A DNA stretch of 64,000 nucleotides, taken from the NCBI GenBank assembly GCA_003331305.1, contig QOQB01000007.1, forward strand, positions 1 through 64,000, read 5' to 3'. This DNA comes from Flavobacteriales bacterium (GTDB lineage: Bacteria > Bacteroidota > Bacteroidia > Flavobacteriales > Flavobacteriaceae). Of this stretch, positions 27,283-40,531 are shown piece by piece. The position numbers were made by a program, and so were the translations under genes. Each line of letters starts with the position of its first letter. Within the stretch, counting starts at the first letter, position 1. The notes beneath the pieces are model-generated. The model made no database searches, was not told the DNA's origin, and saw nothing but the letters and a program-made list of their open reading frames with translations.

Positions 27283-29382
27283 ATGGCTGTGCTTTTTCAA
27301 AAATCGATTGATTATCTCAAGGGCGTTGGTCCAAATCGTGCGCAACTGCTTAAAAACGAATTGGGTATAAACACTCTACAAGACCTCTTGTATTTTTTCC
27401 CCCATCGATATATAGACCGAAGTCAATACTTTTCGCCCAGTCAATTACCAAAAACTTCAGCCGAAGTGCAGGTATTAGGTAGTATTACACACCTTGAAAC
27501 AGTGAAACAAAAAAGAGGGAGTCGACTGGTGGCTACCTTTTCTGATGGACAACAAAGTGTGGAGTTGGTGTGGTTTAGAGGACATCAATGGATTCAAAAA
27601 TCCCTGCAACTTAACAAACCTTATATAGCATTTGGGAGACTAAACTGGTTTGGAAACAAATGCTCCATAGCGCATCCAGAGTTGGATTTTTTAGACGATC
27701 ACAAACAACGAAAAGGGAATTTTCAAGCTGTATATCCCGCGACGGAATCGCTAGCAAAAAGTGGGATTTCACAGCGGGTAATTCGCCAAATTATGGTGCA
27801 TTTGTTTGAAGAAGTTGAAAACGGAATCCAAGAAGTATTGCCAGCCCATATGTTGAAAAAGTATCATTTACTAGATAAAAATGTTGCCCTCTCAGCAATC
27901 CATTTTCCTAAGAATCAAGACCAACTTGCCCAAGCGCAATATCGTATGAAATTTGAGGAGTTATTTTTTGTTCAACTGCAACTAGGACTTAAAAAACTGC
28001 ACCGAAAGCAGCAATTAAAGGGGATTCCATTTCCAGAACTTGGGCATCATTTTAATTCGTTCTTCCATAACCACCTTCCGTTTCCACTTACAGAAGCTCA
28101 AAAACGAGTGGTAAGGGAAATTAGAACAGATCTAAAAAGCGAGGCACAAATGAACCGACTACTTCAAGGAGATGTGGGTTCTGGAAAAACCATTGTCGCT
28201 GTATTATGTATGCTTATGGCGCTAGACAATGGTATGCAAGCTACGCTAGTTGCCCCCACTGAGATTTTGGCCCAACAACATTTCAACAGCATTAACGAGC
28301 TTTTAAAACCACTTGATATCCAAGTTGGACTTCTTACGGGGTCGGTAAAAAAAAGCGCTCGAACACCGTTATTAAATCAACTAGCTGATGGATCGCTGCA
28401 AATTCTTATTGGCACGCATGCAGTATTGGAACAGCCCGTGGCATTTCAACAACTTGGTTTGGCTATTGTAGATGAACAACATCGCTTTGGCGTGGCGCAA
28501 CGCGCCAAATTGTGGCGTAAAAACACTATTCCTCCCAATGTACTGGTCATGACCGCCACACCAATCCCTCGAACACTAGCCATGACCGCCTACGGAGATT
28601 TGGATTTATCTGTTATAGATGAGCTTCCACCAGGTAGAAAACCAATAACCACATTACATAAGTCGGACAGCAAGCGTTTAGCTATTTTTCAGTTTATGCG
28701 AGAAGAAATTAGTAAAGGCAGGCAGGTATATGTGGTGTATCCGCTCATTCAAGAATCGCGGGTACTGGATTATAAAGACTTGATGGATGGCTATGAAAGT
28801 ATTGCTCGGGAATTTCCACTACCTCAATACCAGGTAAGCATTGTTCACGGTAAAATGAAAGCTGAAGATAAGGCCTACGAAATGGAGCGATTTGTTTCTG
28901 GAAAAACACAAATAATGGTAGCAACTACAGTTATTGAAGTGGGTGTAAATGTACCCAATGCAAGCATTATGATTATCGAAAGTGCTGAGCGTTTTGGTCT
29001 TTCACAATTGCATCAACTGCGTGGACGTGTAGGACGAGGCGCAAGCAAAAGTTATTGCGTGCTTATGACCGGAAATAAATTAGGACAAGATGCACAAACT
29101 CGAATTCAAACTATGGTGCGTACTCAAGATGGATTTGAGCTTGCCGAAGTGGATTTATCACTCCGCGGCCCTGGAGATCTTATGGGAACACAACAAAGTG
29201 GTGTGCTGCCATTTCTGATTGCCAACTTAAAAAAGGATGGTGATGTGTTAAAAGCCGTTCGGCATGCTGTAGATGAAATTCTTTTGATTGATTCAGCATT
29301 GTCGCAAGAGCAGCATCGTGTATTGCACTCCGCATTGGCGCTAACCCAGCAAGGAAAGTCGATTTGGAAGTATATTGGATAA
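27283..29382 (+). CDS. recG: ATP-dependent DNA helicase RecG
   Basis: This 699-residue helicase remodels stalled replication forks and Holliday junctions. The N-terminal wedge/OB domain (KGVGPNRAQLLKNELGI..., FPHRYIDRS) is followed by motif I QGDVGSGKT, DEQH box VDEQHRFG and TATPIPRT. The C-terminal helicase domain carries ATTVIEVGVNVPNASIMIIE and LHQLRGRVGRG. Length is normal. A TATCTTCG element ends 7 nt before the ATG and may be its promoter. It is divergent from uvrD. Confidence 0.97.
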   Translation: MAVLFQKSIDYLKGVGPNRAQLLKNELGINTLQDLLYFFPHRYIDRSQYFSPSQLPKTSAEVQVLGSITHLETVKQKRGSRLVATFSDGQQSVELVWFRGHQWIQKSLQLNKPYIAFGRLNWFGNKCSIAHPELDFLDDHKQRKGNFQAVYPATESLAKSGISQRVIRQIMVHLFEEVENGIQEVLPAHMLKKYHLLDKNVALSAIHFPKNQDQLAQAQYRMKFEELFFVQLQLGLKKLHRKQQLKGIPFPELGHHFNSFFHNHLPFPLTEAQKRVVREIRTDLKSEAQMNRLLQGDVGSGKTIVAVLCMLMALDNGMQATLVAPTEILAQQHFNSINELLKPLDIQVGLLTGSVKKSARTPLLNQLADGSLQILIGTHAVLEQPVAFQQLGLAIVDEQHRFGVAQRAKLWRKNTIPPNVLVMTATPIPRTLAMTAYGDLDLSVIDELPPGRKPITTLHKSDSKRLAIFQFMREEISKGRQVYVVYPLIQESRVLDYKDLMDGYESIAREFPLPQYQVSIVHGKMKAEDKAYEMERFVSGKTQIMVATTVIEVGVNVPNASIMIIESAERFGLSQLHQLRGRVGRGASKSYCVLMTGNKLGQDAQTRIQTMVRTQDGFELAEVDLSLRGPGDLMGTQQSGVLPFLIANLKKDGDVLKAVRHAVDEILLIDSALSQEQHRVLHSALALTQQGKSIWKYIG

Positions 29383-29412
29383 TTGTGTACTTAAAACATC
29401 GGTGTATCTTTG
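29383..29412 (+). promoter_or_regulatory. Promoter of pheT (TTG-N19-TATCTTTG)
   Basis: A TTG (29383-29385), exactly 19 bp, then TATCTTTG (29405-29412). This is a textbook Bacteroidota promoter. It lies at and beyond the end of recG and predicts a leader of about 13 nt. Confidence 0.8.
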
Positions 29413-29429
29413 TAACTTAATTAACGACT

Positions 29430-31838
29430 ATGCACATTTCGTATAATTGGCTTCGCGATTTTATCCAAACAGACTTAAGCGCAGCAGAAGTTGGGGATAT
29501 TCTTACTGATTTAGGATTGGAAATTGAAGGGATTGTGCAATATCAATCCGTGAAGGGCGGTTTAGACGGGGTTGTGATTGGAAAAATACTCAGCTGTGAA
29601 AAGCATCAAAACGCGGATAAACTTAAAGTTACAAAGGTTGACATTGGATTAGACGTTCCTGTGCAAATTGTTTGCGGTGCACCTAATGTAGCTCAAGGGC
29701 AAACGGTGCCAGTAGCTACTGTTGGTACAACACTTTATAGCGACACAGGTGAATCGTTTGTCATCAAAAAAAGTAAAATAAGAGGCGAATTAAGTCAAGG
29801 TATGATTTGCGCCGAAGATGAGTTGGGTCTTGGTGAAAGTCACGATGGCATTATGGTGCTTGAAAACCACCACAAAGCAGGAAAACCATGTAAAGATGTG
29901 TTTTCAATTATTTCGGATGAGGTTTTTGAAATCGGCCTCACGCCTAATCGCTCAGATGCTATGAGTCACTATGGCGTAGCTAGAGATCTGAGGGCTGCCC
30001 TGCTTCAAAGAGAGGAAACTCCTGCATTGATTACACCGGCAATTAGCTCTTTTGGGGCAAATAATTACAGCGGAGCTATTCAAATTGATATCAAAGACAG
30101 TGAGGCGGCACCTCGTTATTGTGGTTTACGGATTTCTGGAGTAAAAATAAAACCGTCTCCAAAACACATACAAGATCGCCTTAAAGCAATTGGGTTAAAG
30201 CCCATCAATAATATTGTAGATGCCACTAACTATGTGCTTCAAGAGCTGGGCCAGCCACTCCACGCTTTTGATGCTGGTAAAATCTCAAGTGGTGTGGTTC
30301 GCGTACAAAAACTTCAAGAGGGAACACCGTTTGTAACACTAGATGGAGTTGAGCGCAAACTCAGCAGCGAAGATTTGATGATTTGCGACGGCGATACCCC
30401 AATGTGTTTGGCTGGTGTTTTTGGTGGATTGGAATCAGGGGTCTCCAAAAATACTACTGAAATCTTTTTAGAAAGCGCTTATTTTGACCCCATTACAATC
30501 CGTAAAACAGCAAAACGACACGGGCTTAGCACAGATGCTTCATTTAGATACGAAAGAAGCATCGATATCGAATTGGTAAAATATGCACTAAAGCGTGCCG
30601 CATTGCTCATTCAAGAAGTAGCAGGGGGTGTAATATCATCTGATATCACTGATGAATATCCAACAAAATATGAACCACATCAAGTATTGTTGAAATTTGA
30701 ATACATCAACAAACTCATAGGCTATGAAATCCCACGGGAAGCGATTAAGAAAATTTTACAAGGACTTGAGATTAAAGTGACCAGTGTGACCGAAACTTCA
30801 TTAGGTTTGGAAATTCCAAACTATCGCAATGATGTGCGTCGCCCCGCAGATGTAGTTGAGGAAATTCTTCGCATATATGGGTATAATTCAATTCCATCAG
30901 GGTCTAAACTCAACAGCTCGGTGCCTGAATTTGCTAAGCAACTTTCAAATCAGCACCAGCAAAACATTACGCAACAACTTACTGCACAAGGTTTTTACGA
31001 AGTCTACAACAATTCGTTAACCACGCCAAAACATGGAGGACATGCAGATGAAATGGTTAAAATTGTAAATCCGCTAAGTAGCGAGTTATCTGTTATGCGT
31101 ACCAATATTCTCCATGGAATACTGGAGTCAATCCAGTTTAACAACAATCGTCAACAACAAGATCTGCGTTTTTTTGAATTTGGTAACACCTATCATAAAT
31201 CTGACAAAGGAACCAAACAAACGTCCATGCTTGGTATTGCTGTTACTGGACAGCAGCTACCAAACCATTGGGCAGTAACCGAAAATAAATCTGATTTTTT
31301 CTTTTTAAAAGGAATCGTTAGTACATTATTTCAACGCCTTGGAATTCGAATCAAAGAATCACCAGGAAACAAGTTACACTTCAGAGAGTCAATAGATTTT
31401 CATTGTAAAAATAAATATATAGGAACACTTGGTCTTGTGAACATGAATGCGTTTGAGAGTTTGGATATCGAACAAGATGTTTTTGCTTGTACATTAGAGT
31501 TGGACCATGTTTTGGCAAATGTAAATCAAGGGTTAAAGGTTAAACCCTTAACTAAATACCCTGCTGTAAACCGAGATCTAGCGCTTTTAGTGAATGCCGA
31601 AACACGTTTTGAGGAGTTACATGATATTGCACAAAAAACAGAAAAACAACTTCTGGAGGATGTGCAATTATTTGATGTTTTTAGAGGAAAAGGGGTACCC
31701 GATGGAAAAAAATCATATGCGTTAAGTTTTACCTTAAGCGATAAAAACAAAACATTGACAGACAAACAAATTGACAAAACCATGCAACGTATTGCACAAC
31801 AATACGAAAAGCAACTTGGTGCTACGCTTCGCCAATAG
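29430..31838 (+). CDS. pheT: Phenylalanyl-tRNA synthetase beta subunit
   Basis: This 802-residue subunit pairs with PheS (not in this window) to charge tRNA-Phe. In order it has an N-terminal tRNA-binding EMAP/OB domain (about 40-150), a B3/4 editing domain with EIGLTPNRSDAMSHYGVARDL, a B5 domain (VEEILRIYGYNSIPSG) and the C-terminal FDX-ACB anticodon-binding domain (LTKYPAVNRDLALLV..., SFTLSDKNKTLTDKQID). Length is usual. It has its own promoter. Confidence 0.97.
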   Translation: MHISYNWLRDFIQTDLSAAEVGDILTDLGLEIEGIVQYQSVKGGLDGVVIGKILSCEKHQNADKLKVTKVDIGLDVPVQIVCGAPNVAQGQTVPVATVGTTLYSDTGESFVIKKSKIRGELSQGMICAEDELGLGESHDGIMVLENHHKAGKPCKDVFSIISDEVFEIGLTPNRSDAMSHYGVARDLRAALLQREETPALITPAISSFGANNYSGAIQIDIKDSEAAPRYCGLRISGVKIKPSPKHIQDRLKAIGLKPINNIVDATNYVLQELGQPLHAFDAGKISSGVVRVQKLQEGTPFVTLDGVERKLSSEDLMICDGDTPMCLAGVFGGLESGVSKNTTEIFLESAYFDPITIRKTAKRHGLSTDASFRYERSIDIELVKYALKRAALLIQEVAGGVISSDITDEYPTKYEPHQVLLKFEYINKLIGYEIPREAIKKILQGLEIKVTSVTETSLGLEIPNYRNDVRRPADVVEEILRIYGYNSIPSGSKLNSSVPEFAKQLSNQHQQNITQQLTAQGFYEVYNNSLTTPKHGGHADEMVKIVNPLSSELSVMRTNILHGILESIQFNNNRQQQDLRFFEFGNTYHKSDKGTKQTSMLGIAVTGQQLPNHWAVTENKSDFFFLKGIVSTLFQRLGIRIKESPGNKLHFRESIDFHCKNKYIGTLGLVNMNAFESLDIEQDVFACTLELDHVLANVNQGLKVKPLTKYPAVNRDLALLVNAETRFEELHDIAQKTEKQLLEDVQLFDVFRGKGVPDGKKSYALSFTLSDKNKTLTDKQIDKTMQRIAQQYEKQLGATLRQ

Positions 31839-31862
31839 TATTGTTTATCAATGATTAAACAC

Positions 31863-31892
31863 TTGATTATTTGTAAGTTATGTGTATCTTTG
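31863..31892 (+). promoter_or_regulatory. Promoter (TTG-N19-TATCTTTG) of the two-gene unit at 31.9 kb
   Basis: TTG (31863-31865), 19 bp, TATCTTTG (31885-31892). Predicted leader about 16 nt before the ATG at 31913. Confidence 0.8.
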
Positions 31893-31912
31893 AGTATTGC
31901 TAAAAGAAAATT

Positions 31913-32547
31913 ATGTTCACGCTTACAAACATCCGTCAAGAATTAGATCAAGTTCGAGAAAAATCTTCTGCTGAAGAATTTTCGTTTTCAAAAAATAGTT
32001 TTGATATTGATAAGGTTGATGCCAACCGAGTATATCATATCACTCAAATAAAAAAAATCTGTGTTGATTACAGACTCCGCTTTTTGGATGCTACATTATT
32101 TAAAGGTCAATTTCCTGTAGAGGCAGTTGAAGAAATTAAGAATATTGAATGCGCACACAAAACAGAACTAACGTCTTTGAAAATGATGGCGCCATCTAAA
32201 CTATTTAAATTGGAAAACGCTGATGACCCCTTGCTTTTTGCACCCATGGGGAATGGGTATTTTTACCTTATTCACCAATGGGGTAACGATTTGCACCCGC
32301 TTCGTAAGTTGCTGGTTTGGCCATTTAAGAATCTGATCACAATGTGTATGGCTACTCTCATTGCAAGTTTTGTTCTATCGCTTTTTGTTCCGATTTCTGT
32401 TTTTACACCAAATCCCACTTCAAGTGACTTTTTCTTGGTGTATTTCTTTATGTTTAAATCTATAGCGGCTATCGTGATTTACTATACATTTGCTCGTGGC
32501 AAAAATGTAAATCAAGCCATTTGGAACAGCAAGTATTATAATAATTA

Positions 32548-32548
<1 letters not shown>
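31913..32548 (+). CDS. Membrane protein of unknown function
   Basis: This is a 211-residue protein. The N-terminal ~135 residues are soluble. Two hydrophobic helices follow (ITMCMATLIASFVLSLFVPI and FFLVYFFMFKSIAAIVIYY), then a short tail ending FARGKNVNQAIWNSKYYNN. I do not recognise a family. Its stop codon overlaps the next gene's ATG by 1 bp, and it has a clear promoter of its own. Confidence 0.7.
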
Positions 32549-35098
<2,550 letters not shown>

Positions 35099-35103
35099 GT
35101 GGT

Positions 35104-35916
35104 TTATTTTAAATTATAAAAAGATGCTAGTAAATTTTCGTAAATGCGTTGTGGTAAAAAGAACTTTATAATAGGCGAAAGGATTTCTAAAAGTGGTCCG
35201 ACGCTATAATGTGGTTTTAGTTTACTTTTTAAGATGATTTTTTCAATTTTTTTAGCCACTTTGATAGGTTGAATACCATTATTAACATGTGCATCCATAT
35301 CGGAAAGTGCATTTTTGTATTGATTGAAGTATACCGAGTCTTCTTTAAGTGGGGCATAAAAACGACTTGCGGCAATAGCCGTTTGGATAGAGCCCGGTGA
35401 GAGTGTAGTGCACTGAATGGGAGTATGTCGCAATTCTAGTCGCAAACTTTCGGTGATACGTCTAAGCGCAGCTTTAGATGCGGAATACACACTTCTAAAT
35501 GGTAACCCATTGTCTCCTGCTAAAGAAGCTACGTTGATAATTTTACCAAAGCCTTGTTTGTGCATGTGCTTAAGCACATGTTGCGTGACAAATATTGGCC
35601 CTTTTAGATTTGTGTTAAATACCTTATCAAAAGGTTCCATTTGGAGCTCTTCAACAGCTCCAGCCATACCCATTCCGGCGTTATTTATGAGTACATCAAC
35701 ATGATGGTAATCTGAAACAAGTGTATCTATGGCAATCTTTACAGACGATTGATCAAGAACATCCATATAAATTAGTGGAAAAGGATGATTGGGATATTTA
35801 CTTGGCGTGCGACTTGTACCGACTACAGTAAAACCTCGATTAATCAAATATTGACCTGTTGCTAAGCCTATTCCCGAAGAAGCACCTGTAATGAGAACAA
35901 CGTGTGTATTTTTCAT
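35104..35916 (-). CDS. Short-chain dehydrogenase/reductase (SDR)
   Basis: This 270-residue protein has NAD(P)-binding TGASSGIG near residue 10-17, NNAGMGMAG near 78-86, catalytic Ser131 and the YSASK active site with Tyr144 and Lys148. A C-terminal hydrophobic segment ([20 protein letters not shown]) is common in this membrane-associated SDR group. The substrate is unknown. Its start codon lies only 8 nt after the 3' end of ffs, in the U-rich region, so expression probably depends on read-through from the ffs promoter. It is followed by fsa after 5 bp. Confidence 0.88.
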   Translation of the reverse strand: MKNTHVVLITGASSGIGLATGQYLINRGFTVVGTSRTPSKYPNHPFPLIYMDVLDQSSVKIAIDTLVSDYHHVDVLINNAGMGMAGAVEELQMEPFDKVFNTNLKGPIFVTQHVLKHMHKQGFGKIINVASLAGDNGLPFRSVYSASKAALRRITESLRLELRHTPIQCTTLSPGSIQTAIAASRFYAPLKEDSVYFNQYKNALSDMDAHVNNGIQPIKVAKKIEKIILKSKLKPHYSVGPLLEILSPIIKFFLPQRIYENLLASFYNLK

Positions 35917-35924
35917 ATAAAAAA

Positions 35925-36021
35925 GGGCAAGTTACCTATAGCACACCGCTACGACCGCTTACCCTTGCTGCGTTTCCGCCCTGGGGGGATTCAGCAGGAG
36001 CTGGTTGTATAGGACTTGCCC
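35925..36021 (-). ncRNA. ffs: Signal recognition particle RNA, bacterial small form (ffs)
   Basis: This 97-nt RNA on the minus strand starts GGGCAAGUCCUAUA and ends UAUAGGUAACUUGCCC, and these ends pair. The apical part holds the conserved SRP helix 8 with CAGGGCGGAAACGCAGCAAGG, including the GGAA tetraloop and the asymmetric A-rich bulge where Ffh binds. A perfect -7 element (36033-36026) ends 5 nt before the first G, and a U-run follows the 3' end. It forms the SRP with Ffh to target membrane proteins. Confidence 0.93.
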
Positions 36022-36025
36022 ATTG

Positions 36026-36033
36026 CAAATATA
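36026..36033 (-). promoter_or_regulatory. -7 element TATATTTG of ffs
   Basis: An exact TAnnTTTG match on the minus strand. The RNA's 5' end is 5 nt downstream of its last G, which fixes the local promoter-to-start spacing. Confidence 0.75.
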
Positions 36034-36081
36034 TATGCTTTGTTCGTTTTTTTTTCTGAACATTATGAGTATTTTTCAAAA

Positions 36082-36089
36082 TAAATTTG
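36082..36089 (+). promoter_or_regulatory. -7 element TAAATTTG of the glutaminyl cyclase gene
   Basis: An exact TAnnTTTG match 8 nt before the ATG at 36097, which predicts a leader of about 3 nt. Confidence 0.6.
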
Positions 36090-36096
36090 TTGCCTC

Positions 36097-37119
36097 ATGA
36101 ATAGGTTATCCATTACAGCTTTCATTGCCATTCTTTTGGCATTTGGGAGTTGTTCATCCAAAAAGTCTCTTTCGTACAATATCGTGGTAGAAACAAATGC
36201 CAAGAAAGTTAATCCTACAGATACCCTACACTTTTCATTAAATACAGAAGTTGATATTAAAAATTATGAGTTTTACTGGAATAATGAAAAATTAGCGCAG
36301 CCCTATGTTATACCACAATATACAGGAGAACAGCAGGTTAAGGCAATAATTGAAACCGAAAGTGGCTTAAAAGAAATCACCAAAAACATTCGCGTTTTTG
36401 CATCAACAAAACCCAAAATCTTTACGTACAAGCTCGTAAAAACATACCCTCATGATATTAATGCCTATACGCAAGGACTAGAGTTTGTGGGTGACACACT
36501 TTATGAGAGCACGGGTCAATACGGTGCATCATCACTGAGAAAAGTAGATTATAAAACGGGTAATGTTGTTCAAAAACTTCCGTTAGACAACGCCTATTTC
36601 GGTGAAGGTTTAACGCATTTTAATGGTAAAATTGTACAACTGACTTGGAAAAAACAACTCGGGTTTGTGTATAACATGTCCGATTTTACATTAGAAAAAT
36701 CATTTAAATACACCAAAAGCCCAGAGGGCTGGGGGATTTGCACAGACGGAAAATGGTTATACAAAACTGATGGTAGTCAAAAGCTTTGGCGGCTTGATCC
36801 CAATACTTTTGAGGAACTAGACAGCAAAGATATCGTTACGCATAACACCTTCTTGTCTAAAGTAAATGAATTGGAGTACGCTAACGGGCTTATTTACGGA
36901 AACACCTATCAGTTTAATAAAGATGTAGTGGTCATTATTGATCCAAGCACAGGAATCGTACAAGGAGTAGTTGATTTTTCAGGCTTAAAGAAAAAAGTGC
37001 AACAACACAACAGACTTGATGTATTTAACGGCATTGCCTATCATCCTACTCGAAATACATTTTTTGTTACAGGAAAATATTGGAATAAACTATTTGAAGT
37101 TGAAATCATTGAAAAATAA
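36097..37119 (+). CDS. Glutaminyl-peptide cyclotransferase (plant/bacterial beta-propeller type), lipoprotein
   Basis: This 340-residue protein has signal/lipobox ILLAFGSC, then a small beta domain and the five-bladed propeller of the glutamine cyclotransferase family. Motifs include PHDINAYTQGLEF, LYESTGQYGASSLRKVD, YFGEGLTHFNGKIVQLTWK, EGWGICTDGKWLYKTDGS and NELEYANGLIYGNTY. It would cyclise N-terminal glutamine to pyroglutamate on the cell surface or in the periplasm. Its last 11 bp overlap the next lipoprotein gene. Confidence 0.9.
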   Translation: MNRLSITAFIAILLAFGSCSSKKSLSYNIVVETNAKKVNPTDTLHFSLNTEVDIKNYEFYWNNEKLAQPYVIPQYTGEQQVKAIIETESGLKEITKNIRVFASTKPKIFTYKLVKTYPHDINAYTQGLEFVGDTLYESTGQYGASSLRKVDYKTGNVVQKLPLDNAYFGEGLTHFNGKIVQLTWKKQLGFVYNMSDFTLEKSFKYTKSPEGWGICTDGKWLYKTDGSQKLWRLDPNTFEELDSKDIVTHNTFLSKVNELEYANGLIYGNTYQFNKDVVVIIDPSTGIVQGVVDFSGLKKKVQQHNRLDVFNGIAYHPTRNTFFVTGKYWNKLFEVEIIEK

Positions 37120-38683
37120 AATCGAACTCTCTTTGTTGAGAATCTTTTTGCTATTTACAGGTATTGTGGCTGTTAGTCTTTACAGCAGTTGTCGAACTGA
37201 TTTCACCTTTCGCCCCATTGAGAATTCTGAGTTACGCTTTAGCAGGGACACCGTTTATCTAGACACCATTTTTACGGGTATTAGTTCAGCCACATACACA
37301 CTTAAGGTGTATAACACCTCCGATGATGCCGTTTTCATCCCTAATGTTTATTTGGATAATGGCACGAATTCAAACTTCAGATTAAATGTAGATGGACTCA
37401 GCGGAAAGTCATTTCAGGATGTGGAGCTGTTGCCAAAAGATAGCATGTATGTATATATAGAAACGACTGCAGAGATCGATAAACTCACGCAAAGTAACAC
37501 CCAGTTTTTATATGAAGATAAGTTGCATTTTTCGGACCATGGCGAAGTTACGCTAATGACTTTAGTGCAAGATGCTGTGTTTTTATATCCCAAAAAAGAT
37601 GCTGCCACTGGAATCAAAGAAAGCATTCCTTTAAGCACTGATAGTGAGGGTAATCAAGTAGGTATTGAAGGACGTTTTTTAGAAGATAGCGAGCTTATTT
37701 TTACAAACAATAAGCCTTATGTAATATATGGATATATGGGTGTTCCAGAGGGAAAGACAGCCGTTTTTGAAGCAGGTGCACGTATTTATTTTCATGAAAA
37801 TTCTGGAATTATAGTTGCTAATAATGCTAGGATGGTTGTAAATGGCGAACAAAGTTCAGATGCAGCATTGATGGAAGGAGAAGTGATTTTTGAAGGAGAT
37901 CGATTAGAGCCGCTTTACAATAATATTCCTGGTCAATGGGGTGCCATTTGGCTTACGTCAGGAAGCACACAACATCAATTTAATCATGCTACAATAAAAA
38001 ACGCTACCGTAGGTATTTTGATGGACTATAACGACGAAACAGAAAACCCGACGCTAACACTGCAAAATTCACAAATTCACAATAGTGCTTCTGTAAATTT
38101 ATGGGGAAAGACAGCCCACATTTATGCAGAAAATAGTGTTTTTGGGAATGCTGGCCAGGCATCATTTTTTGGAAATATTGGTGGTCAATATCACTTTGTC
38201 CATTGCACATTTGCAAATTATTGGAATAAAAGTTTTCGAAATATTCCTGCAGTATTACTGAATGACTATACGCCTATTGACCCTGAGTCGAATTTTATTA
38301 AGCCCCTTGAGAAAGCTACTTTTGACAACTGCATAATTGAAGGAGATCAATTTGTGGAGTTTTATGTTGAACAAGAAGGCACAGACCCATTAATTTTTAA
38401 ACTCAATCATACCGCCATACAGTTTGACAGCTCTTCTGAGTCTGTTATTAATGACCCTTTCTTCGATTGGGATAACTCGACATATTACAACCAAATTATT
38501 AGAAACGGTGAACCGTCTTTTGTGCAACCACAAGAAAATGACATGCGTATTTCACAGGACAGTGACTTCATAAAAAAAGGTGATGTTGCCATTGGAGTTC
38601 AAATTGGAACAGATGTATTGGGCGTTCAACGTTCCTCACCGCCCGACTTAGGGGCATATCAGCATGTTATAATTGAGGACTAA
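37109..38683 (+). CDS. Lipoprotein with right-handed parallel beta-helix region, unknown function
   Basis: This ~524-residue protein has signal and lipobox [18 protein letters not shown], then a beta-rich domain. From about 210 it has repeated motifs of a parallel beta helix, including [63 protein letters not shown] (split at NSAS) and [13 protein letters not shown]. The N-terminal ~20 codons before the lipobox only make sense with the TTG at 37109. The in-frame ATGs are 90 bp further upstream inside the cyclase gene. It is expected to be surface-anchored. The partner or substrate is unknown. Confidence 0.8.
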   Translation: MKNKIELSLLRIFLLFTGIVAVSLYSSCRTDFTFRPIENSELRFSRDTVYLDTIFTGISSATYTLKVYNTSDDAVFIPNVYLDNGTNSNFRLNVDGLSGKSFQDVELLPKDSMYVYIETTAEIDKLTQSNTQFLYEDKLHFSDHGEVTLMTLVQDAVFLYPKKDAATGIKESIPLSTDSEGNQVGIEGRFLEDSELIFTNNKPYVIYGYMGVPEGKTAVFEAGARIYFHENSGIIVANNARMVVNGEQSSDAALMEGEVIFEGDRLEPLYNNIPGQWGAIWLTSGSTQHQFNHATIKNATVGILMDYNDETENPTLTLQNSQIHNSASVNLWGKTAHIYAENSVFGNAGQASFFGNIGGQYHFVHCTFANYWNKSFRNIPAVLLNDYTPIDPESNFIKPLEKATFDNCIIEGDQFVEFYVEQEGTDPLIFKLNHTAIQFDSSSESVINDPFFDWDNSTYYNQIIRNGEPSFVQPQENDMRISQDSDFIKKGDVAIGVQIGTDVLGVQRSSPPDLGAYQHVIIED

Positions 38684-39960
38684 GCGTTAAAAAGCGGCCG
38701 GTTTGCCATCATAGTGTGTACCTGCTCGCCAACACCAGAAAGAATTGTTTCGTTTTCTGGGTTTTGAATAACCTCATCAATTAAGGAAACTATGGGCTCC
38801 ATATCTGTCGCAACTAGCCCTCTGGTGGTAATGGCAGCGGTTCCAAAACGAATCCCAGAAGTAACAAATGGAGATTTATCATCAAATGGAACCATGTTCT
38901 TGTTTGCTGTAATCTCGGCTTTTACTAAAGATTGCTCAGCTTGCTTTCCAGATATATTTTTATTGCGAAGATCTACCAACATCATATGGTTATCGGTACC
39001 TTCTGAAATAAGGTTATATCCTCTATCGACAAACGCTTTTGCCATTGCTTGTGCGTTTTCGCGAACACGCAATATGTAATGCAAGAAATCATCTGTCAAA
39101 GCTTCGCCAAATGCAATTGCTTTTGCGCCAACAACGTGCTCTAATGGTCCTCCTTGATTGCCTGGAAAAACAGCCATATCTAATAATGATGACATCATGC
39201 GTAAGTTTCCGTTTTTGAATTTTAATCCAAAAGGGTTTTCATAATCCTTCCCCATCATCATGAGTCCTCCACGAGGACCACGAAGGGTTTTGTGGGTAGT
39301 AGTGGTTACCACATGACAATGCGGTAGTGGGTCGTTTAAAATTCCCTTAGCAATCAATCCAGATGGATGCGATATATCTGCTAACAAAAATGCACCAACA
39401 CTATCGGCAATTTCGCGGAAGCGCTTAAAATCTATATCTCTAGAGTATGCAGAAGCTCCTGCAATAATCATTTTAGGCTTCTCTTTAGCTGCAATTTCTT
39501 CAATCACGTCGTAATCTAAGCGCCCTGACTCTTTGTCTACACCATAAAAAACGGCATCGTATAAACGCCCTGAAAAGTTAACAGGTGAGCCGTGAGTAAG
39601 GTGGCCGCCATGTGACAAATCAAATCCCATAATTTTATCTCCTGGCTTTATAAATGCATGATAAACCGCTGTGTTGGCTTGTGAACCAGAATGCGGCTGC
39701 ACATTTGCATAGGCAGCACCAAACAATGCTTTTGCTCTATCAATGGCAATTGTTTCAATTTCGTCCACAACCTCACAGCCGCCATAATAACGTTTCCCTG
39801 GATAGCCCTCGGCATATTTGTTTGTAAGAATAGAACCTGTGGCCTCCATAACTTGAGGGCTTGTAAAATTCTCGGAAGCAATTAATTCAACTCCGTTGAT
39901 TTGGCGATTGTTTTCTGCCTGGATTAACTCAAAAATTTGCGTGTCACGTTGGATATTCAT
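38680..39960 (-). CDS. glyA: Serine hydroxymethyltransferase
   Basis: This ~426-residue PLP enzyme interconverts serine and glycine and makes 5,10-methylene-tetrahydrofolate. Motifs are [19 protein letters not shown], the cofactor lysine in [14 protein letters not shown] and [15 protein letters not shown]. The start ATG at 39960 ([10 protein letters not shown]) matches relatives. A TATTTTTG promoter element lies 17 nt upstream, so the longer in-frame start at 40092 is rejected. It overlaps the preceding lipoprotein's 3' end by 4 bp (convergent). Confidence 0.97.
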   Translation of the reverse strand: MNIQRDTQIFELIQAENNRQINGVELIASENFTSPQVMEATGSILTNKYAEGYPGKRYYGGCEVVDEIETIAIDRAKALFGAAYANVQPHSGSQANTAVYHAFIKPGDKIMGFDLSHGGHLTHGSPVNFSGRLYDAVFYGVDKESGRLDYDVIEEIAAKEKPKMIIAGASAYSRDIDFKRFREIADSVGAFLLADISHPSGLIAKGILNDPLPHCHVVTTTTHKTLRGPRGGLMMMGKDYENPFGLKFKNGNLRMMSSLLDMAVFPGNQGGPLEHVVGAKAIAFGEALTDDFLHYILRVRENAQAMAKAFVDRGYNLISEGTDNHMMLVDLRNKNISGKQAEQSLVKAEITANKNMVPFDDKSPFVTSGIRFGTAAITTRGLVATDMEPIVSLIDEVIQNPENETILSGVGEQVHTMMANRPLFNA

Positions 39961-39976
39961 AGCTAAATTTAAAGAA

Positions 39977-39984
39977 CAAAAATA
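39977..39984 (-). promoter_or_regulatory. -7 element TATTTTTG of glyA
   Basis: An exact TAnnTTTG match 17 nt before the glyA ATG. Divergent from the smpB promoter. Confidence 0.6.
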
Positions 39985-40057
39985 GCCAAACAGCCCAAGA
40001 TAAAGCATTAAAAATGACTGTTTTATTAAAAACAAATGAACATATATCAGAAGGTTA

Positions 40058-40065
40058 TACTTTTG
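40058..40065 (+). promoter_or_regulatory. -7 element TACTTTTG of smpB
   Basis: An exact TAnnTTTG match with its last G 5 nt before the smpB ATG, which predicts a leaderless mRNA. Confidence 0.65.
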
Positions 40066-40069
40066 TAGC

Positions 40070-40531
40070 ATGCAAAAGTCGATTAACATCAAGAATAAGC
40101 GAGCCCGTTTTGAGTACGAACTGATGGATCAATACACGGCTGGGATTGTATTAACTGGTACGGAAATAAAATCCATTCGTGCTGGAAAGGCCTCTATTGC
40201 AGAAAGCTTTTGTTCGTTTAGTGAGCAAGATGAACTTTTTATCATTAACATGTATATCGAAGAATACAGCCATGGTGGCTATGTAAATCATCGCACTAAA
40301 GGAGATCGGAAACTGCTCTTACAGCGTAAAGAACTTAGAAAACTACTCAAACAGATTCAGAATGTAGGGCTTACTATAGTGCCGATTCAAGTGTTTATAA
40401 CGGATAAAGGATTGGCAAAAGTGCGCATTGCACTTGCTAAAGGAAAGAAAATACACGACAAACGAGAAACCCTAAAAGACCGTGATAACCAACGCAACCT
40501 AGATCGTGTAAAGAAGAATTTTAGGCGTTAA
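40070..40531 (+). CDS. smpB: SsrA-binding protein SmpB
   Basis: This 153-residue protein delivers tmRNA to stalled ribosomes. It contains [35 protein letters not shown] (split at GIVL), [24 protein letters not shown] and the C-terminal basic tail [29 protein letters not shown]. Length is normal. It is convergent with pcm with a 4-bp overlap. The tmRNA gene is not in this window. Confidence 0.97.
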   Translation: MQKSINIKNKRARFEYELMDQYTAGIVLTGTEIKSIRAGKASIAESFCSFSEQDELFIINMYIEEYSHGGYVNHRTKGDRKLLLQRKELRKLLKQIQNVGLTIVPIQVFITDKGLAKVRIALAKGKKIHDKRETLKDRDNQRNLDRVKKNFRR

